Assembly: GCF_028858725.1 (NCBI RefSeq)
Contig: NC_084759.1
Coordinates: 96,964,362-97,028,361 of the forward strand
Length of the DNA: 64,000 nt
Source: Colius striatus
Lineage: Eukaryota > Chordata > Aves > Coliiformes > Coliidae
Direction of reading: 5' to 3'
A program made the position numbers and the translations under genes. Positions 23,590 through 37,900 of the stretch are shown in pieces; position 1 is the first letter of the stretch; each line of letters starts with the position of its first letter. Under the pieces are notes generated by a model, which worked only from the letters and a program-made list of their open reading frames with translations, was not told the origin of the DNA and searched no databases.

Positions 23590-25715
23590 CATGTTGGCTG
23601 TCGTTTCCTTTGGAGTGAGGCATGGTGTGGTTGTTGCAAGCCTGTGAATACCTAGGCGTGTGTGTGGGGAGGCTGGTGTGTGGGTGGGGTGGGTCAACTG
23701 CCAGATGCCCCTTTCTCACCAGGGCAGAGGCAGAAAGTAAGTTAGAAAAGCTCATGGGTTGAGATAAAGCCAGGGACCTCACTTACTGATTGTGGGCAAA
23801 AGAGACTCAATATGGGAAAATTAATTATTACCAATTATAGAGTAGGAGGATGAGAAACACCAAAAACTACACCACCTTCATCTCTTGTTCTTCACAGCCT
23901 TAGTTGTGTTCCTTCACTCTCCACTCCTTGACTTCTGCCCCTTAATGAGTGGTGTGGGGACTGGGGAAGGGGGATTATGGTCAACTCCTAAGGGCTCTTT
24001 GCTGATCCTTCATGTGCACACTTTTCCCCTGCTCCCCTCCCACAGGGTGCAGTCTTTTGTCAGTAGCTGTATGGGTTATAGTCCCATCATCTTCTCCTTG
24101 GGCTGCACTTGCTGTCAGCAAAACCTGTTCAGGTCGGGGCTCCTCTCTCCCTAGGCTGCAGCTTCCCTCCAGGCACCAAGTATCTGTTCTGCCTGGGGCT
24201 CTCCACATCTGGAGATCCAGTAGCATCCTCTCTGTGAGCTACACTGCAAGAACCTGCCTCAGTGTGGTCTCTCCAGGTGGTGCAGGGCCTCCTTGCCTGG
24301 GGGCCTGGATCTCTTCCTGACAGGTTCCCCCAGGGCTGTTTCTCACAGTTCCGCAGAGTGGGTCACTTTTTTGCCGTTCTTTACAGAGGCTTTCCCTGAG
24401 GTGCCACAACAGCGGCTTGAGGAGGTCAGCCGTGTTCTGTGGTGCAGCCCACCCCACCATCTTGATGCTTGCATACAGTTCAGTAGCTGCAGGAGGCCAA
24501 GCACGAGCCTACTGCAGGGATCTCACAACTTCAGGAAAGTGTAATGGTTGCAGCTCTCTACTCCTTCCCTGATCACCAAGTGTAAAAAGGCAAATGAACA
24601 GTGAAGTAAGTATGGCCTGCACTCAGTTCTATTATGTGCATCTTCCATCCTCACCCTTTAAGAATCTCCATGGTCTCACAATGTCAGCCTGGCAGCAGTG
24701 AACTGCATCTTTTTTGTAACAAACAGCCTTAAAAATAAATACTGAGCAGTGAGAGCAAGCATGATGTGGAGTGCTGGAATCTTTCAACTGGAGTCCCCTC
24801 TTAAGATTCTTCTTGGAAAATAAACAGCTTGAAAGGAGAACTGTACTTGAAATTGAAGCCACTTCAATAATTAATCCTTTTATTACTCTTGCCAGTGCTA
24901 CTCTATTTCACAGCCAGAAGGGAGTGGAAGGCTAAATCAAGTCTGGAACCATCTTATGCCCAAATAAGGCTGCCATACAACAGCAACACTAAACCCTTGC
25001 TCTAGAGTCACTGGTGGGGCTGAAAAATAAACTCAGCAAGTTTTCAGAAGGATTGGCATACTGATGAAGGCAGCTGCACAAGTGCTGCTGCTGATGACTA
25101 GAAGGGTTACAAGCACACGCAAGACTGCCTATTTTCTTAGTAAAGTTGTTGCAGAAAATGCACTGAATGTAAGCAGCTGGTGCTCTTGTGTGAAGGAGAC
25201 AAGATTTTATTTATATGAAACCCAAGGTGAAGCTTAAGCCTATGCTGAAGAAAACTTCAAAGTTAGAAGTCAGATACTTGTGAAACAGGACTAGTTTTCT
25301 TACCCTCCAGTGCAGAAAGGCTACACCGGAGTGCCTGTAGCAACAGAAAAATGAGAGATGTGAACTCTCAGGCTTGCCAAAATACCAGCATAATGTCCTC
25401 AGGCAAAAAGAATTGCTAGAGTTTGCAAAGTGGTGGCTTCCTGTATTGGTCATAAACCAGCTGTGGAAAGAAAGATGATGCTGAGTTTGTCTCAGCTCTA
25501 AAATGTGTAGGAAGAAACAGCGTCTTAGTGCTTGGAACCTAGTTCTAAAATACACATGGACAGATGATAGTTGAGATAACTATAGATCAATATTATAGCT
25601 GGTCCCTTTAAAGTGAAAGAGCTGCTAAGATGTATATATAGCAGCACTTGCAGGAAACTAAAAGTAGTGGTTGCATGTCTGTGCCAACACACAAACTACT
25701 CAATAGCAACTCAAA
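23590..25715. other. spacer between convergent CCT8 and USP16 3' ends
   Basis: About 2.1 kb with no gene. The middle (about 23880-24540) is more GC- and CT-rich than its surroundings and may be an old repeat, listed separately. The rest is AT-rich and unremarkable. Confidence 0.6.
23880..24540. repeat. possible degraded avian LTR-like repeat
   Basis: A block with CT-rich, Gly/Pro-like composition. Phrases such as GCTGCAGCTTCCCTCCAGGC and GAGGTGCCACAAC remind me of dispersed avian LTR sequences of ERV-L type. I could not define terminal repeats, a target-site duplication or any retroviral gene. Boundaries and identity are tentative. Confidence 0.25.
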
Positions 25716-25735
25716 GCTGTAATTTTGAAAAATCT

Positions 25736-25741
25736 TTTATT
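25736..25741 (-). promoter_or_regulatory. USP16 poly(A) signal AATAAA
   Basis: TTTATT on the plus strand reads AATAAA on the USP16 strand, about 180 bases past the stop codon at 25923. Confidence 0.75.
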
Positions 25742-25922
25742 TAAAAGTAGTGAAAACACTGGAAAAAAGTATAAGTTAGCCACTTGTCAGTCTAAGAAGC
25801 ATATATTCCTGCAGTTGTACACAGTAGCTCTAACATGTTAACAACATGATTTGCAAGTGTCTCTGTCTTCTTTCAGCGAACCTGAGGGTGGGCTGCATAT
25901 TCCAGAAGGCTTCTCAGATGAG

Positions 25923-28900
25923 TTAGAGCAGTCGCTCATAGAACAGGAGATAGGCTTGTGAGCTCAACACTTTGGATGCAGACACAGCTTGTACATGGGT
26001 GTCGCTGATGTGGAACCACTGCCCTTTTACTGGTTCACTTTGTAAAGCTGTGAAAGGCAGAATTTAAGTGTAAAAAAGGTGTTACAGGGAATTGAAGCAA
26101 TCAATCTTGTTACCGTTCTACGGCAAGATAGCATTTGTAAATGCTTCTAATGATTTACCTGGAGGAGGTTGTCCTTGAAGGACAAGATCAGAGAGACAGT
26201 TGTTCATACTTCTCATTTTAGCATAAGCAGTGTAGTGCCCAGACCTCATTGTTCCACTATGTTCAACAACTCCATAGAGAGAGTACAGTACTTTTGTGTT
26301 CCCTTCAGCCACGTTCTAGAAAAGTAAAAGTTTAGGTTTGTCATTCAGGTGCTAGGTTTTGAACAAGGTTAGGACAGAAACTCTTCACTTTAATTTGTTT
26401 GCTGGTGCAAGGGAAGCTGGTCCTTACAGACTATGCAAACACTACAGCAATGGTCAGTGGAAGTACACTAACTCAAGTGCAACTTGCAAGTACAATGTCC
26501 TGTATTATCACACAAAAAAACTGAAGCTTGACAAGCATTCAACAAAGATTCTGCTAAACAGCTTAACAGTGAAAGCACAGTAGAACATTGGATGGTTTTC
26601 TCACTTACTTTACATTTAACTGTACAGAAAGGAGCCAAGTCTAACACTTCTGGAAATTTGATGTGCCTGTTAACCTTCCGCAGGTTAAATCCAGCCTTAA
26701 ACAGACAAAGTAGAGGAAAAACCCCTAATGTTAAAATGTACCATCTTACAACCAGGCTTAGTTCCTAAGTGTTACAGGTTACAGTTTCAACAATACGAAA
26801 GTAGTTTTAAATTACACAAAACAGAAAAAAGCAAAGTTGAATTGTGGGTTTAGTTGTTTTGGGTTTTTTTTCTCTCCAATGCCTGTGATTTTCCAGCATT
26901 ACCTCCTTGCCCCCACATGCTGCACTGGAGCACAAGTTTAGGACAGCTCTCCAACTCACTCTTGCAGTAATTTTACAGTAGCAATTGTGGAAAAAGAATC
27001 AGGTCTAATATGCAAGTATGAAGACATCTCTTGCTTCTCACATACCACGATATGCCTGAGGATCTAATTTTATATTGTCAAAACTGATGTAACTTCTACT
27101 CCCACCTTACTCAGATAATCTTCCAGTATTAAACTGGAAAAACAAAAGGAGAGGACACCAAATGTTATTTCCTTCATCATGTTACAGTCTCTTGGAATAG
27201 GCTACACATTCTTCTGCGAAACTGTTTGTCATCTAAAGTCATCTCCATTATCTTTCAAGTATTTTGACCAAATTACTGAACAGCTTTACATTTGAAAGGT
27301 GCAATACCTGTTTCCCCTTGCCATTCCTTTCTTCTTTCTTTCTTGAAAGGCTAAAGCCCTGAATTAAAAATTTTCCAATAACTTGGAATTAAAAGATAAG
27401 ACACTTTAGTTCACTGGCTATAAATAAGACTTAAGCTGCATTGCTTTCTGTTCATCACTTGTTTTTTTTTTTTATCCCTGAGTAAGGCCTGGAATCCTCT
27501 TTTCCAATTCTACTGACCTATTTGTTATATTCACTTAGTAGGGGATCCCATTCTATCTGTACTGAAATGTCAGAGTCCGTGAACTGTATGGCAGGAAACA
27601 AACTGTTAAATACAGTAAGCAACAGCAATAGTGAGGGAATATATTGCAAATAAGCTCATAAAACAGTGTTTAATGATAACTAATGGAATATTCTTTCAGG
27701 GAAACACCCCAATTCCTCAAAGACTCCAAAAACCAATGCATTCCACAGCTTGGAAAAAAACCTCAAAACCAAACAGGCTTGTAAGAAATGAAACTATGCT
27801 AACATTAGTTCTATGTTAAGCTAATACCATGTGCATATATACTTTATAACCTGACACTATATACACATTTTTGTGTATATATACGATATACACATTTTTT
27901 GCAATATCAGCCTGATACTTACCTGTTGAAACCTCTTTAAGTGTAGAGTTAAAATTGGAGGAGCAAGAGAGATTAGCATCTGCTTTTTGGCATTAGTATA
28001 AACACGTTTCTTTTCACCTGCAGAAAAGAAAAAACACCAAGTACCACTGAAACTAATGTTACAGCAAGGATTTCTTAACTTTCTCTATTTAGACTGTTGC
28101 AATGTCATCTGCTATAAGTACTGAGGAAGGGGACATTCCCCTTTTTAACACAATATTAAATGAACTGTGTAACAGCTGACATCCTGGAGGTCTTGTATCA
28201 CAAAAGCAACTGCTCACATCACACATGAGCACTGTCAGTGCAAGCTGGCCGAACTCTTGCTTGTGCCCTACAACTCTCACGATCAGAAACTGCAGGCAGC
28301 TTTTTATCAGCCACCTCAGTAAACACCAACATGATTTCCCTATGACTGTCACAGTAGAACATTTGAGGAAAAAACAGAGAATTCACTTATTCAACAGCTA
28401 CTCCTTACATTCATCTACATAATGGATTTTTAGACTGAAATGCCCTTTCATTCTGCCCAAATCCAAACACACTCTGTTTTGCTCACTCTTCATTGCTAGT
28501 CGTGAGTATTCTGTACCCAAGCTTGTGAGCTGACCCTTCAGCTCAATTAAGAACTTAGCTCCAATTGATCTGTGTGAGAAAGGTTCTCACAACCGATGCA
28601 CTAGACACTAGATCAACTGATCCAAGCTGAAGTTACATAAATCCCTCTTCAGGAACATGCTCCCCCTTACCCACTCAACACCCCCCAGTAGATAGGAACT
28701 TGTTTAAAGTTTTCTTTTAAAAGGTAGTTTGGCATACTTTTTATGTTCTTCTTTGGTCCATAATGTCTTTGTGTACATACATCACAGAGTAGTTTATTTG
28801 TCTCAGTAAGTTTTTCGTTACGGGTAAATTGATACAAGCAGTGATGGATTGAACCTTCTTCCAGGTTCAGATCTTCCCTGTTTGCAAGAGTACAGAATGC

Positions 28901-31900
28901 TCTTTCTGCATCTTCAGTTGATACTTCACAGGTCTTGACAGGAACAGTTTGAAGGTCATCTACAGTACTTGTATCAGATTCGGCACTGGTACCCAAGTGT
29001 AGTTTTGAAAAGTCAGTAGCGAGCTCTTCCTCATCTTCATTTTCATCATCCTCATCTTTTAAAGATAAGTTGTCAAGGCCATTGACAAACTTTGTAGGAG
29101 AATCTAAGCCTTCCATGGGGAGATCCATGACAGACTCACTTTCTACACACTCTTGTTCTGGCTTTCCTGTGTTTTCATGCATGCTCTGAACTTCTATACT
29201 ACTTCCTTGGATACTCAAGTCTTTTTGAGTTAGGCAGTGATCTTTGCAATCACTTGATGATTCCTCTTCTTGCTTCATATCAGGAGTTTCAGAACTAATT
29301 TCTGCCTCTGATTCTTGGTTACACTCAACATCTTTTTCCAACTGTTCAGTCACACAAATATCTGTCAAGTGAAGCACCTTTCCTTGAAGTTTTTGCTGGC
29401 GGCGCTGGCTCTGCACATTGGAATACATAATATGGAAGAATACAAAAACCAGAGCAAGTTTAAATGATATTTAGCACTTAGCATTTCTTTATCAAAATAT
29501 TCACAGCATGCCACAGATGCAAAGGGGGGGGGGGGGGGGAAATAATCTATAATTTAATGATCAGAGGTGATCAATTCAACCAACATGGAGTTTATCCTCA
29601 CTCAGATGTAGTTCCTACTGCTCCTTGTTACACAGTATCTTCAAAATACATGGGAATTTCTTCCCTTTATATCTTCCCAAACCTCTGTTACGTTTGTATT
29701 CTATAGTTTTGTGAATATTCTTGTAACCAACGACTAGAGAACAACTGTCCAAAACAAATTAAGGCTACTTCAGACAGGCAACATAAATTCCACATTCCTC
29801 TGGATATTAGCTTATTCCCAGCACAGCCACCCTTAACAGAACATGTAACTTCTTAATAGCAAAGACAGAGATTCAAATGATCTTTTCACTTGAGCATCTG
29901 AGTGAGGAGAAATTCTAAGCTGTCTCCTCCTTCAAGGAAGGAAAAAGAATTAATATTACTGAAAATTGCAAGCATTTCATTAATGAAAGTAAAACACTTA
30001 TCAAAACCAACCTTGGCTTGTTTTTTGGCCTGTTTCTTTGCTTTTTTCTGAAGGTGCTTACTTGTACCGAGGGGCTCATCTTTCTGCTTAAGATAACAGT
30101 CACTGGTTTTCTCCTCTTCATCTTCAGATTCCTTTTCTTTGCTTGTTTTAACATTTCTCTCATTTGAAATTTTTACTTTCTGAAAAATAAAAAAAAAATA
30201 AGCCACAGAACAACAAGAGAAGTTGAGAAGTTACTGTACTGAATAACAAAATGGTATTCCAAAGAAAACTGTAGGGTTGAGACATTATCCGAATTTCTAA
30301 CTTGAGATACAACATTTTAGTGACACTACAAAACATACAACTAACTCTTTTAGGCCACTTTAATGTTTACAAAAGTGGTGTCTTAGTCCAGAGGGAGTCC
30401 ATGTGAAATAATGACCTGCAGAATGAAAAACAGTATCAAAAAGCAAGGCTATCAAAGGCCATATTCTGAACCAGTAAAGAGGTAATATTACCTTTGACAG
30501 TAGCAGATGTAAATCTCATTACCTGCACATTTTACACAAGCAGAGACGTTTTCAGCCTGCCACAATATCTGTTCGCTTCTGCTAAAATGAAATTTGTTCA
30601 TTGCAGAAGACATATAATCCCTTTGGTTGAGGTGGGTTCATTTCAGTGTTTACTAATTAGCTTTTGTGTGAGTTGTGCTACATAACCAATCTGAAATACC
30701 ACATATACCGATTATCCACTTGAAACAAAGCAAATCAAATACCTAGGGATTGATCAAATAAACCAATATCGATTATTCACATACTATCCTACCAATGTTT
30801 TCTTAACTTTGATCAGTAATCTGAATATTATGAGAAGTATTTTTGCACTCAGTTCAGAAAAACAGATGAAAAGTTAAAAACAATAAAGCAAGCACTGGGC
30901 AGCCCATCGATACAATGAAATTTAGTTCAGTTTTGCAGCAGCAAAGATGAAGTGGGAAACATTGTTCTTTACAATCTAGATTTCCACAATAGTGACACAA
31001 CCATGGAAGATACTAGATTATTCCCCAAGGCAATCTCTACATTAGAAACATCAACTGTCAAAGCAGCACGATCACAAATGGATCATCAGTGATTTTCCAG
31101 AGACAACTTATAAGCCACAACTTATGTATATGACTCACGAAAACCTTATTCTTTGCCTTTCTGGGCAAATTTACTCTCAAAAGAGACCTTGAGAAAGATG
31201 CATAAATTCAAACACTAACGATTATATAATACAGGTGTTTTCATATGAGCAAACAAAAGCTAAGCCAAAAAGCAGGCACATACAATTTCTTACCTGATCA
31301 TCTAGTACAGGGAGCGACAAATCAAGGAAAGACTCATGGACCAAGGATACCTTTAAATGAATGTTCAAGAGTCCAGTTTAACTTTGTTTGGAAATGGCTG
31401 GCTCACGGATAACAGGCTTATTTTGCATGTAGCCTTACTTGCATTCAGTGCACGCTTTCACTTGCACATACAAATCACACATACAAAAACAACAGCTGAT
31501 CTGTCTTCACAAACAGCTATCCATGACCAAAATCTACCAGCCATATTACAACCACAGAAATAAGCATGAAATATTTTTTACAAATTTCAGTTTTCTAGTA
31601 GCCTAGAATGTGAGAACCCAACTTAGGGCCTATGGGATTGACATCTGCAATCAGTCATGACATCCAAGCAGCCCACTCACTAACACCCTTAATTAATTCA
31701 TTTCCAGAGTGCATTATATCCCAGTAGTGCTTCCTTCCTTACTCAACTACTCTCCTGGCAATCTCCCAGTTGTTCCACTTCGGGAAAAGGAAATACCTAA
31801 TCTGATGAAAAAGGAAAAGACCCCTGGCAGCATATTGCTGGTAACAGAACAATTCATTCACTCTGCAATTTCTGCCACTGCAGGGTCTTTACTAGGAATT

Positions 31901-34900
31901 TGAGAGCAAATTCTTCTGCCAGAGAGCGAGCTTGCTGTTGCTGACCTCTTTTTCTGGAAAGCTTTTGAAAGGAACAGTAAGATTGCCTTGTAACACAAGG
32001 GAAGAAAGATTTCAGTCAAATCAATTCTCCTCAGCTCTTTAAAGTGTATTAACTGAAGCAAACCTCCCCAGTTTCACTTATTTCTGCATTTAGTTACTTG
32101 GAGGTTCTCCTGCAGATAACATAGCACTATACCCTAGGCTCCTCAAAGCAGGCAGTTTACTTACAGTTCTGCATTCCTCACACATGATTGTACTGGTTAA
32201 TTCACCACCAAAGATCCGATCTACGAAACTCTGAATTCCCTTCTTCTTTTCATATTCTGAGAATTGACAAAGTATATAGCAAAATTAATATTACATATAA
32301 TATAATGACAACCAGTTTAGGTACAGCATACCAAATTAAAAAGAGAGAATACACTACGCAAGATGTATGACAGAACACGCTGTACTTCCTGAGGAAATTA
32401 GAGTCATGGGCCAACAAGATTCTTAAATTAACATTCCTGCATACATCGAAAGAATGGGAGCAAAACACATATTTGCAGAAGACAGCTTGACTCAACCAAC
32501 ACTTATATCCTTTTCTCGACTCAGACACATTTCCCTGTTTTCTCAGAAATCCTGCATCCCAATAAGAGTATCTGTTTTCTTTCAGGACTTAAACAAGCAT
32601 CTGAAACTAAAGCATCAACTTCTCTCTGTGTAAGTGCCCTACAGCCAAAACCAATTTCCTCAAGTTATTTTTTCAGTGTAGTACAGTCTGAATTTAAACT
32701 TGTTCTTCATCTTTTAACCTAAGTCACATTGAAAAATTTCCAAGTTCTTCTGTTCGCTGTTTTAAATTATAGAACTGTTTAGTAACAAGGGACTATTACA
32801 ACTTATTACATTAATGTATTCATATTTTAATTTCTTACACAATATTTGAATATCTGATATATTTCCATGTATGATGTCTATAGAATCAACTCTCTCTTAC
32901 ACTGTCAAGAAGGCCACTAAGTTCAGTATGACATTTAAATAAACAGACTAACACTATTGAGCCTTGTATTCTGCATATACACCTACTCAAGGGATAGCTT
33001 AAAGTTGTACAATTAAATATGCATCTTTCAGTAGACACCATTACTGTTACTGAGAGATCTAGATAGGCTGGATGGCTGGGCCAGGGTCAAGGCCAGTGCC
33101 ATGAGTTTCAATAAGGCTAAATGCCAGGTCCTGCGCTTGGGCCACAACAACCCCCAGCAGGGCTACAGGCTTGGGGAAGAGTGGCTGGAAAGCTGCCAGG
33201 CAGAGAGGGACCTGGGAGTGTTGGTTGACAGCTGCTGATCATGAGCCAGCAGTGTGCCCAGTTGGCCAAGAAGGCCCAAGGGCATCCTGGCCTCTATCAG
33301 GAACACTGTTGTCAGCAAGAGTAGGGACATGATCATTGCCCTGTACTCAGCTTTGGTGAGGCTGCATCTCAAATACTGTGTCCAGTTTTGGGCTCCTCTC
33401 TACAAGGAGGACATTGAGGTGCTGGAAAAGATGTAGAGGTGGCCTGCCAAGCTAGTAAAGGATTTGGAGCACGTCTCATAGGAGGAACAGCTGAAGGATC
33501 TGGGGCTGTTTAAACCTGGAGAAAAGAAGGCTCAGGGGAGACCTTATTGCTCTCTACAGTTATCTGAAACAAAGTTGTAGCAAGGTGGGGGTCAGTCTGT
33601 TGTCCCTAGTGACAAGTAATAGAACAAGAGGAAACAGCCTCAATTTGCACCAGGTGAGGGTCAGGCTGGATATGAGGAGGAATTTCTTTACTGAAAGGGT
33701 TGTCAGGCACTGGAATGGGCTGCCCAGGGAGGTAGTGGAGTCACTATTGCACTTAGTGAAATAGTCTAGTGCTTGATAGGGCTGGGACAAAGGCTGGACT
33801 TGATTATCTTAAAGGTCTCTTCCAGTCAAAACTATTCTATGATTGTTTACTTCAATGAAACAAAAGATTTTGAATTATCATATCAGTAACAAGTATTTTA
33901 CCTTTGATTTTCTTTTTAACCTCTTCTTCATTTTGCTTGTTGGAGTCAGTCAGTGCCTTCAGTATTCCAGCACTTATTTGCTGAAATTTTCAATACAAAT
34001 ATGCACTGTAAAATTTCCTAAATAAATTCAGTTAACTCGTTCATTTTACAGAACATTTTAGATGAAGGAAAAAAGTTTCATCTTCATGAATTAAGGGAAT
34101 CAACACAAACAGCACAAATGCCTGTACAGACACAAAATAGTTCCTGCAGATATTAAAAAAAAACAAACTAAGAAACAAGCTTCCAACCATCATGTTGCAA
34201 TTAGTATGCAAGAAATCAGTCTAAGGATGAAATACTTTCCCAAACTACGACTGGAAAAATAAAATAATCATGGAATTTGCCCAAGTGAACCCTTAGGCAT
34301 TTCAGAAGTTAAGACAAAAGAACAATCTTTAGGTGACTGCACATACTACAAAAGCACTTTTTCTGTAGGAGTTTTGGACAAGTCGATCTATTTCTGAAGG
34401 ATAAGAGACGTTTATATTAGAAGTCCGTTGATTTAATGAAAGACCTTTACAGCAAGCAAAATTGAACATTTCTACTTGACTTTACTAGAAGAGCATAGAG
34501 AAGAACCAGTACATTGCTCTCCAAAACGGCAGAAAACAGCATTACTTTAGAAACCTAAACAATATGTGTGCAGTACGTGCAGGAGCTACAGGCCACAAAC
34601 TCCCTTTAAAAAAACCAGTTTTGCTAAATGACAACAGTAATATCTATGACTGCTTCTTCACAACCCCACTGCTTTGAGGTTGCCCAGTTCCACAGCTCTA
34701 TTACTAATCTGCTTCAAATTAGTGCTACAAGCAGCACAAAAGACAAGCATAGGTTGACCTATCTCTGATAGAACATTCTTTCTCCATTCAGCAGAGGAGA
34801 AAAGTCTTGGTCTGGAGTATGAAGAAGAAAGGTATGCACAACAAAGGTATGCACAACTATGAAATCAGCACTCACTTGGATTTCTTCTGCTCTCATTCCA

Positions 34901-37900
34901 TCAAGTAAATAACGAAGCAATTCATGACTGTCTTGCTGCTGATAGCCTTTAAATCGTATTGCTCTGTTAAATCAAACAATAGTTGTAAGGTGTAACTGAA
35001 CTTCGAGATAAAGTAAGAACAACTCATACTAGGCACAAAAGGACAAAGTCTCAAGCACATAAAAGCAACAAATGTCTACATATGGTATTTTCTAAAAATA
35101 TGAAACTAGCTAATCAGAATATGCACTGAATATCTTCCATTTTAGTTCTATTTATTTATACTTTGCTTTATCCTCTTCTTTCAAAACTTATTACACATTA
35201 TACAAATTTTATGTTCTGTGATGTGAACTCAAGAGAAAAAAATGACCTTTGTAAACAGCTGACAAGCTTTTTTCATACTCACTATGACATGCAATTGTAC
35301 AGATACTCACTTTTTACAAACCTGAGAAAAGAGTTCCTTGGGAGTGACTACCCCTTTTTTCGTCTCTTGCATTTCTGTCAGGAATTGACACATGGCTAAT
35401 GTCAAAGGACCTGGCTGATCAAGTTTTATCAGCTGAGTTTCCTGTTTGAAACAAAAGCACCAAAGTTGGTTTGCCTTAATTTGATGACAGTTCCTTCTGG
35501 AGTAAGTTCTTCCTTATTTAAAAATTTCAGTTCTTGAAAACATTACTATAAAACAGAAAACATAAAACCTCAAAATGGCAATAAGTCAATCTGACAAAAA
35601 CCATCAAAACATGCTTTTTTGTGAGACTATACCAAAATGCTGGGCTAAGAATCAGTAATTATTTACTGTTAACTTGCAACTCTGGATTTCTTGCTTTTAC
35701 TAGGAAAAAAAATCCCAAAACATTTCCTGAAACGCACAGCCTTTCTTCATTCAAATCCTTAACTGTAACAACAGGTGCATTATTTAAGTTTGTGCTGCAG
35801 ACATCTTATTTCCTATTTTGCATTTGAAAAAGTGACACCATAAATTTACACATTTTCATCACTTAAGTAACTTAAATCATAATGTATGTACTCCTTTGGT
35901 GCAACTAGTAGAGTGCTGAATCACTGCATTTTCACTTTGAGTTCAAAGACCTCTGCTGACTTTGGAAGTGGCTTTATGGAAGTCAATAGAGAAGTTCCCA
36001 CTAATTTTACATCTCGATCCTCTTAGTATTTAGCTGGAACTGCTTTAAAAGCCAGAGATGAGTATTGCTTGTTTCTTAAATTGGAAGGGTGGAGAAAAAC
36101 ACTACAGAGGTTGAAGAATATATATACCATGGATAACTCAGGTGAATCAATTTTAACTGTTGTGCCAGGCATTTTAGCTTCTTTAAGCAGTTCTCTCAGG
36201 ACTGGAGTTTGTGATAAATTCTGTAGAACATAAAAGAAAGAAAAAGGTTGGTAACTGGGGAACAAGAGGATGGACAGCTGAGTTCCATTGGTCATGGAAT
36301 TTGTAGCAACCACATTACAAGCAATTCATTTTTCCCAAATGCAGAACTAGATTGGTAACTACCACTCCAGAAATTATAACAGTGCTTAACAGTTCAAAGT
36401 ACATTCCACACAGCTAACTGGACTTCCAAGCATTCCCTCTATATGTATTACTTCCAGAAACCCCTAATGCACTATTTATCTACAGACTGATCTTTTGATA
36501 GTCTATATACTAGTGTCCATTTGTAAAACCAAAAAAGGTAAAATGCAGCATGCATATTTGCTTGGTTTAAAACATTTTTTAAAAAGTCAAATGGTTTACT
36601 AAAACCTACAAGTACAGTGGGGATTTTCGTTGTGTAATACCTTAAGAACCAAAGAGTTTAAGATTATATGTGAATTTTAATATATATGAAAGAGCAAATT
36701 TATTCTATCCAAACACTTCTTAGCTAAGCAACACACACAAGATAGTAATGCATAGTAGCATCCTGGTAATATTTACTTTTATTTTACTTCCTTTTGCTGA
36801 GACAGACATTTTTGTTTCAGTAAACACTGATGGTCTCTGGGTATTAATCTCTTATATTCTAAGACGCCAGCAAGGGAGACGTGACAGACTTTTTTTTGTT
36901 GCTGAACTATTAAGTTAGTATGCTTAATTCACATCAGCGAAAGATGCTGTCCCTCAAAAACAGGGCAGTTTATTGTATTTTTCCCTTGGAGCACTTGTGA
37001 ACCTGCAGCTCCATTTACTGATATTTCTCTCAGACAATATACCATTTTTAGAAATAACTCATCATTCTTTGGCAAATAAAAACATCACGTTCTAATTGTG
37101 TCATTGTAAAATACTGGGGGCAGGGCTGTTGTGGGTTGGTTTGGTTTTTCTATTTGCTTTTCAAAGTTTAAGAGAAGCAGTAACTACTGTACCTGCATCA
37201 CTGCATTAAAGAAACATGTATTCCCCAAGTTACTAAGTCCTTTCACAGTCACTTCTGAGTTAGTGTTTGAATGAGAGCTCTCTTCTTTAAGCGAGACTTC
37301 TTTTTCTTGCTCATTTTTGTTGTCTTTCTCTACTTTTTTATTTTCTAATTCTTTGTTCTCTTGGTTTTTTTCTACTGAAATAACAAAAAAACATAACACA
37401 TATTAAAGCCAGTAACAGGGAATGCGCTAGGAAAAAGTTATTATAGGCAGGAGCAATCAGCAATGTTTAAAACCCAAACATATGATAATTAATTCTGTAA
37501 TTATATAAACATAACACTACTGGTTTAGGTTTTTACACTAAGTAACCAAAGTTAAAAAAATAGACAAAACCAACCAAAATTAATCAAGAAAGTCCTGAAA
37601 TGCCATTTCAGATCAGTATGCAATATAAATTTGCCACTTGGCCCACAAGCCATTCATGACAACAACCTCTGAAACTCTTCTTGTGTTATCTGAAGTTTCA
37701 TTCCTGTAACAAAACCCCTTAAGTTAGAGCTTCCTACAGAATCCAACAAGATGGCATCTGAGACAGTATCCCCTTTGACATGGCACTACTGCCTGCAACT
37801 AAATGCACTGGCAAAGCACTTACGTTCATGTCATGAACCTAAACAGATGAAGTTAGAAGGTTTATATTCTTCAAAAACCATTATTTTCTCTAAAATTACT

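Noticed and set aside
28667-29428. A 253-codon minus-strand open frame as a separate gene
   Set aside because: It is the large internal exon of USP16 (28738-29410) with a few codons of intron at each end.
33045-33845. Reverse-transcriptase-like peptides as a functional gene
   Set aside because: They are broken by stops and frameshifts and belong to a truncated CR1 copy.
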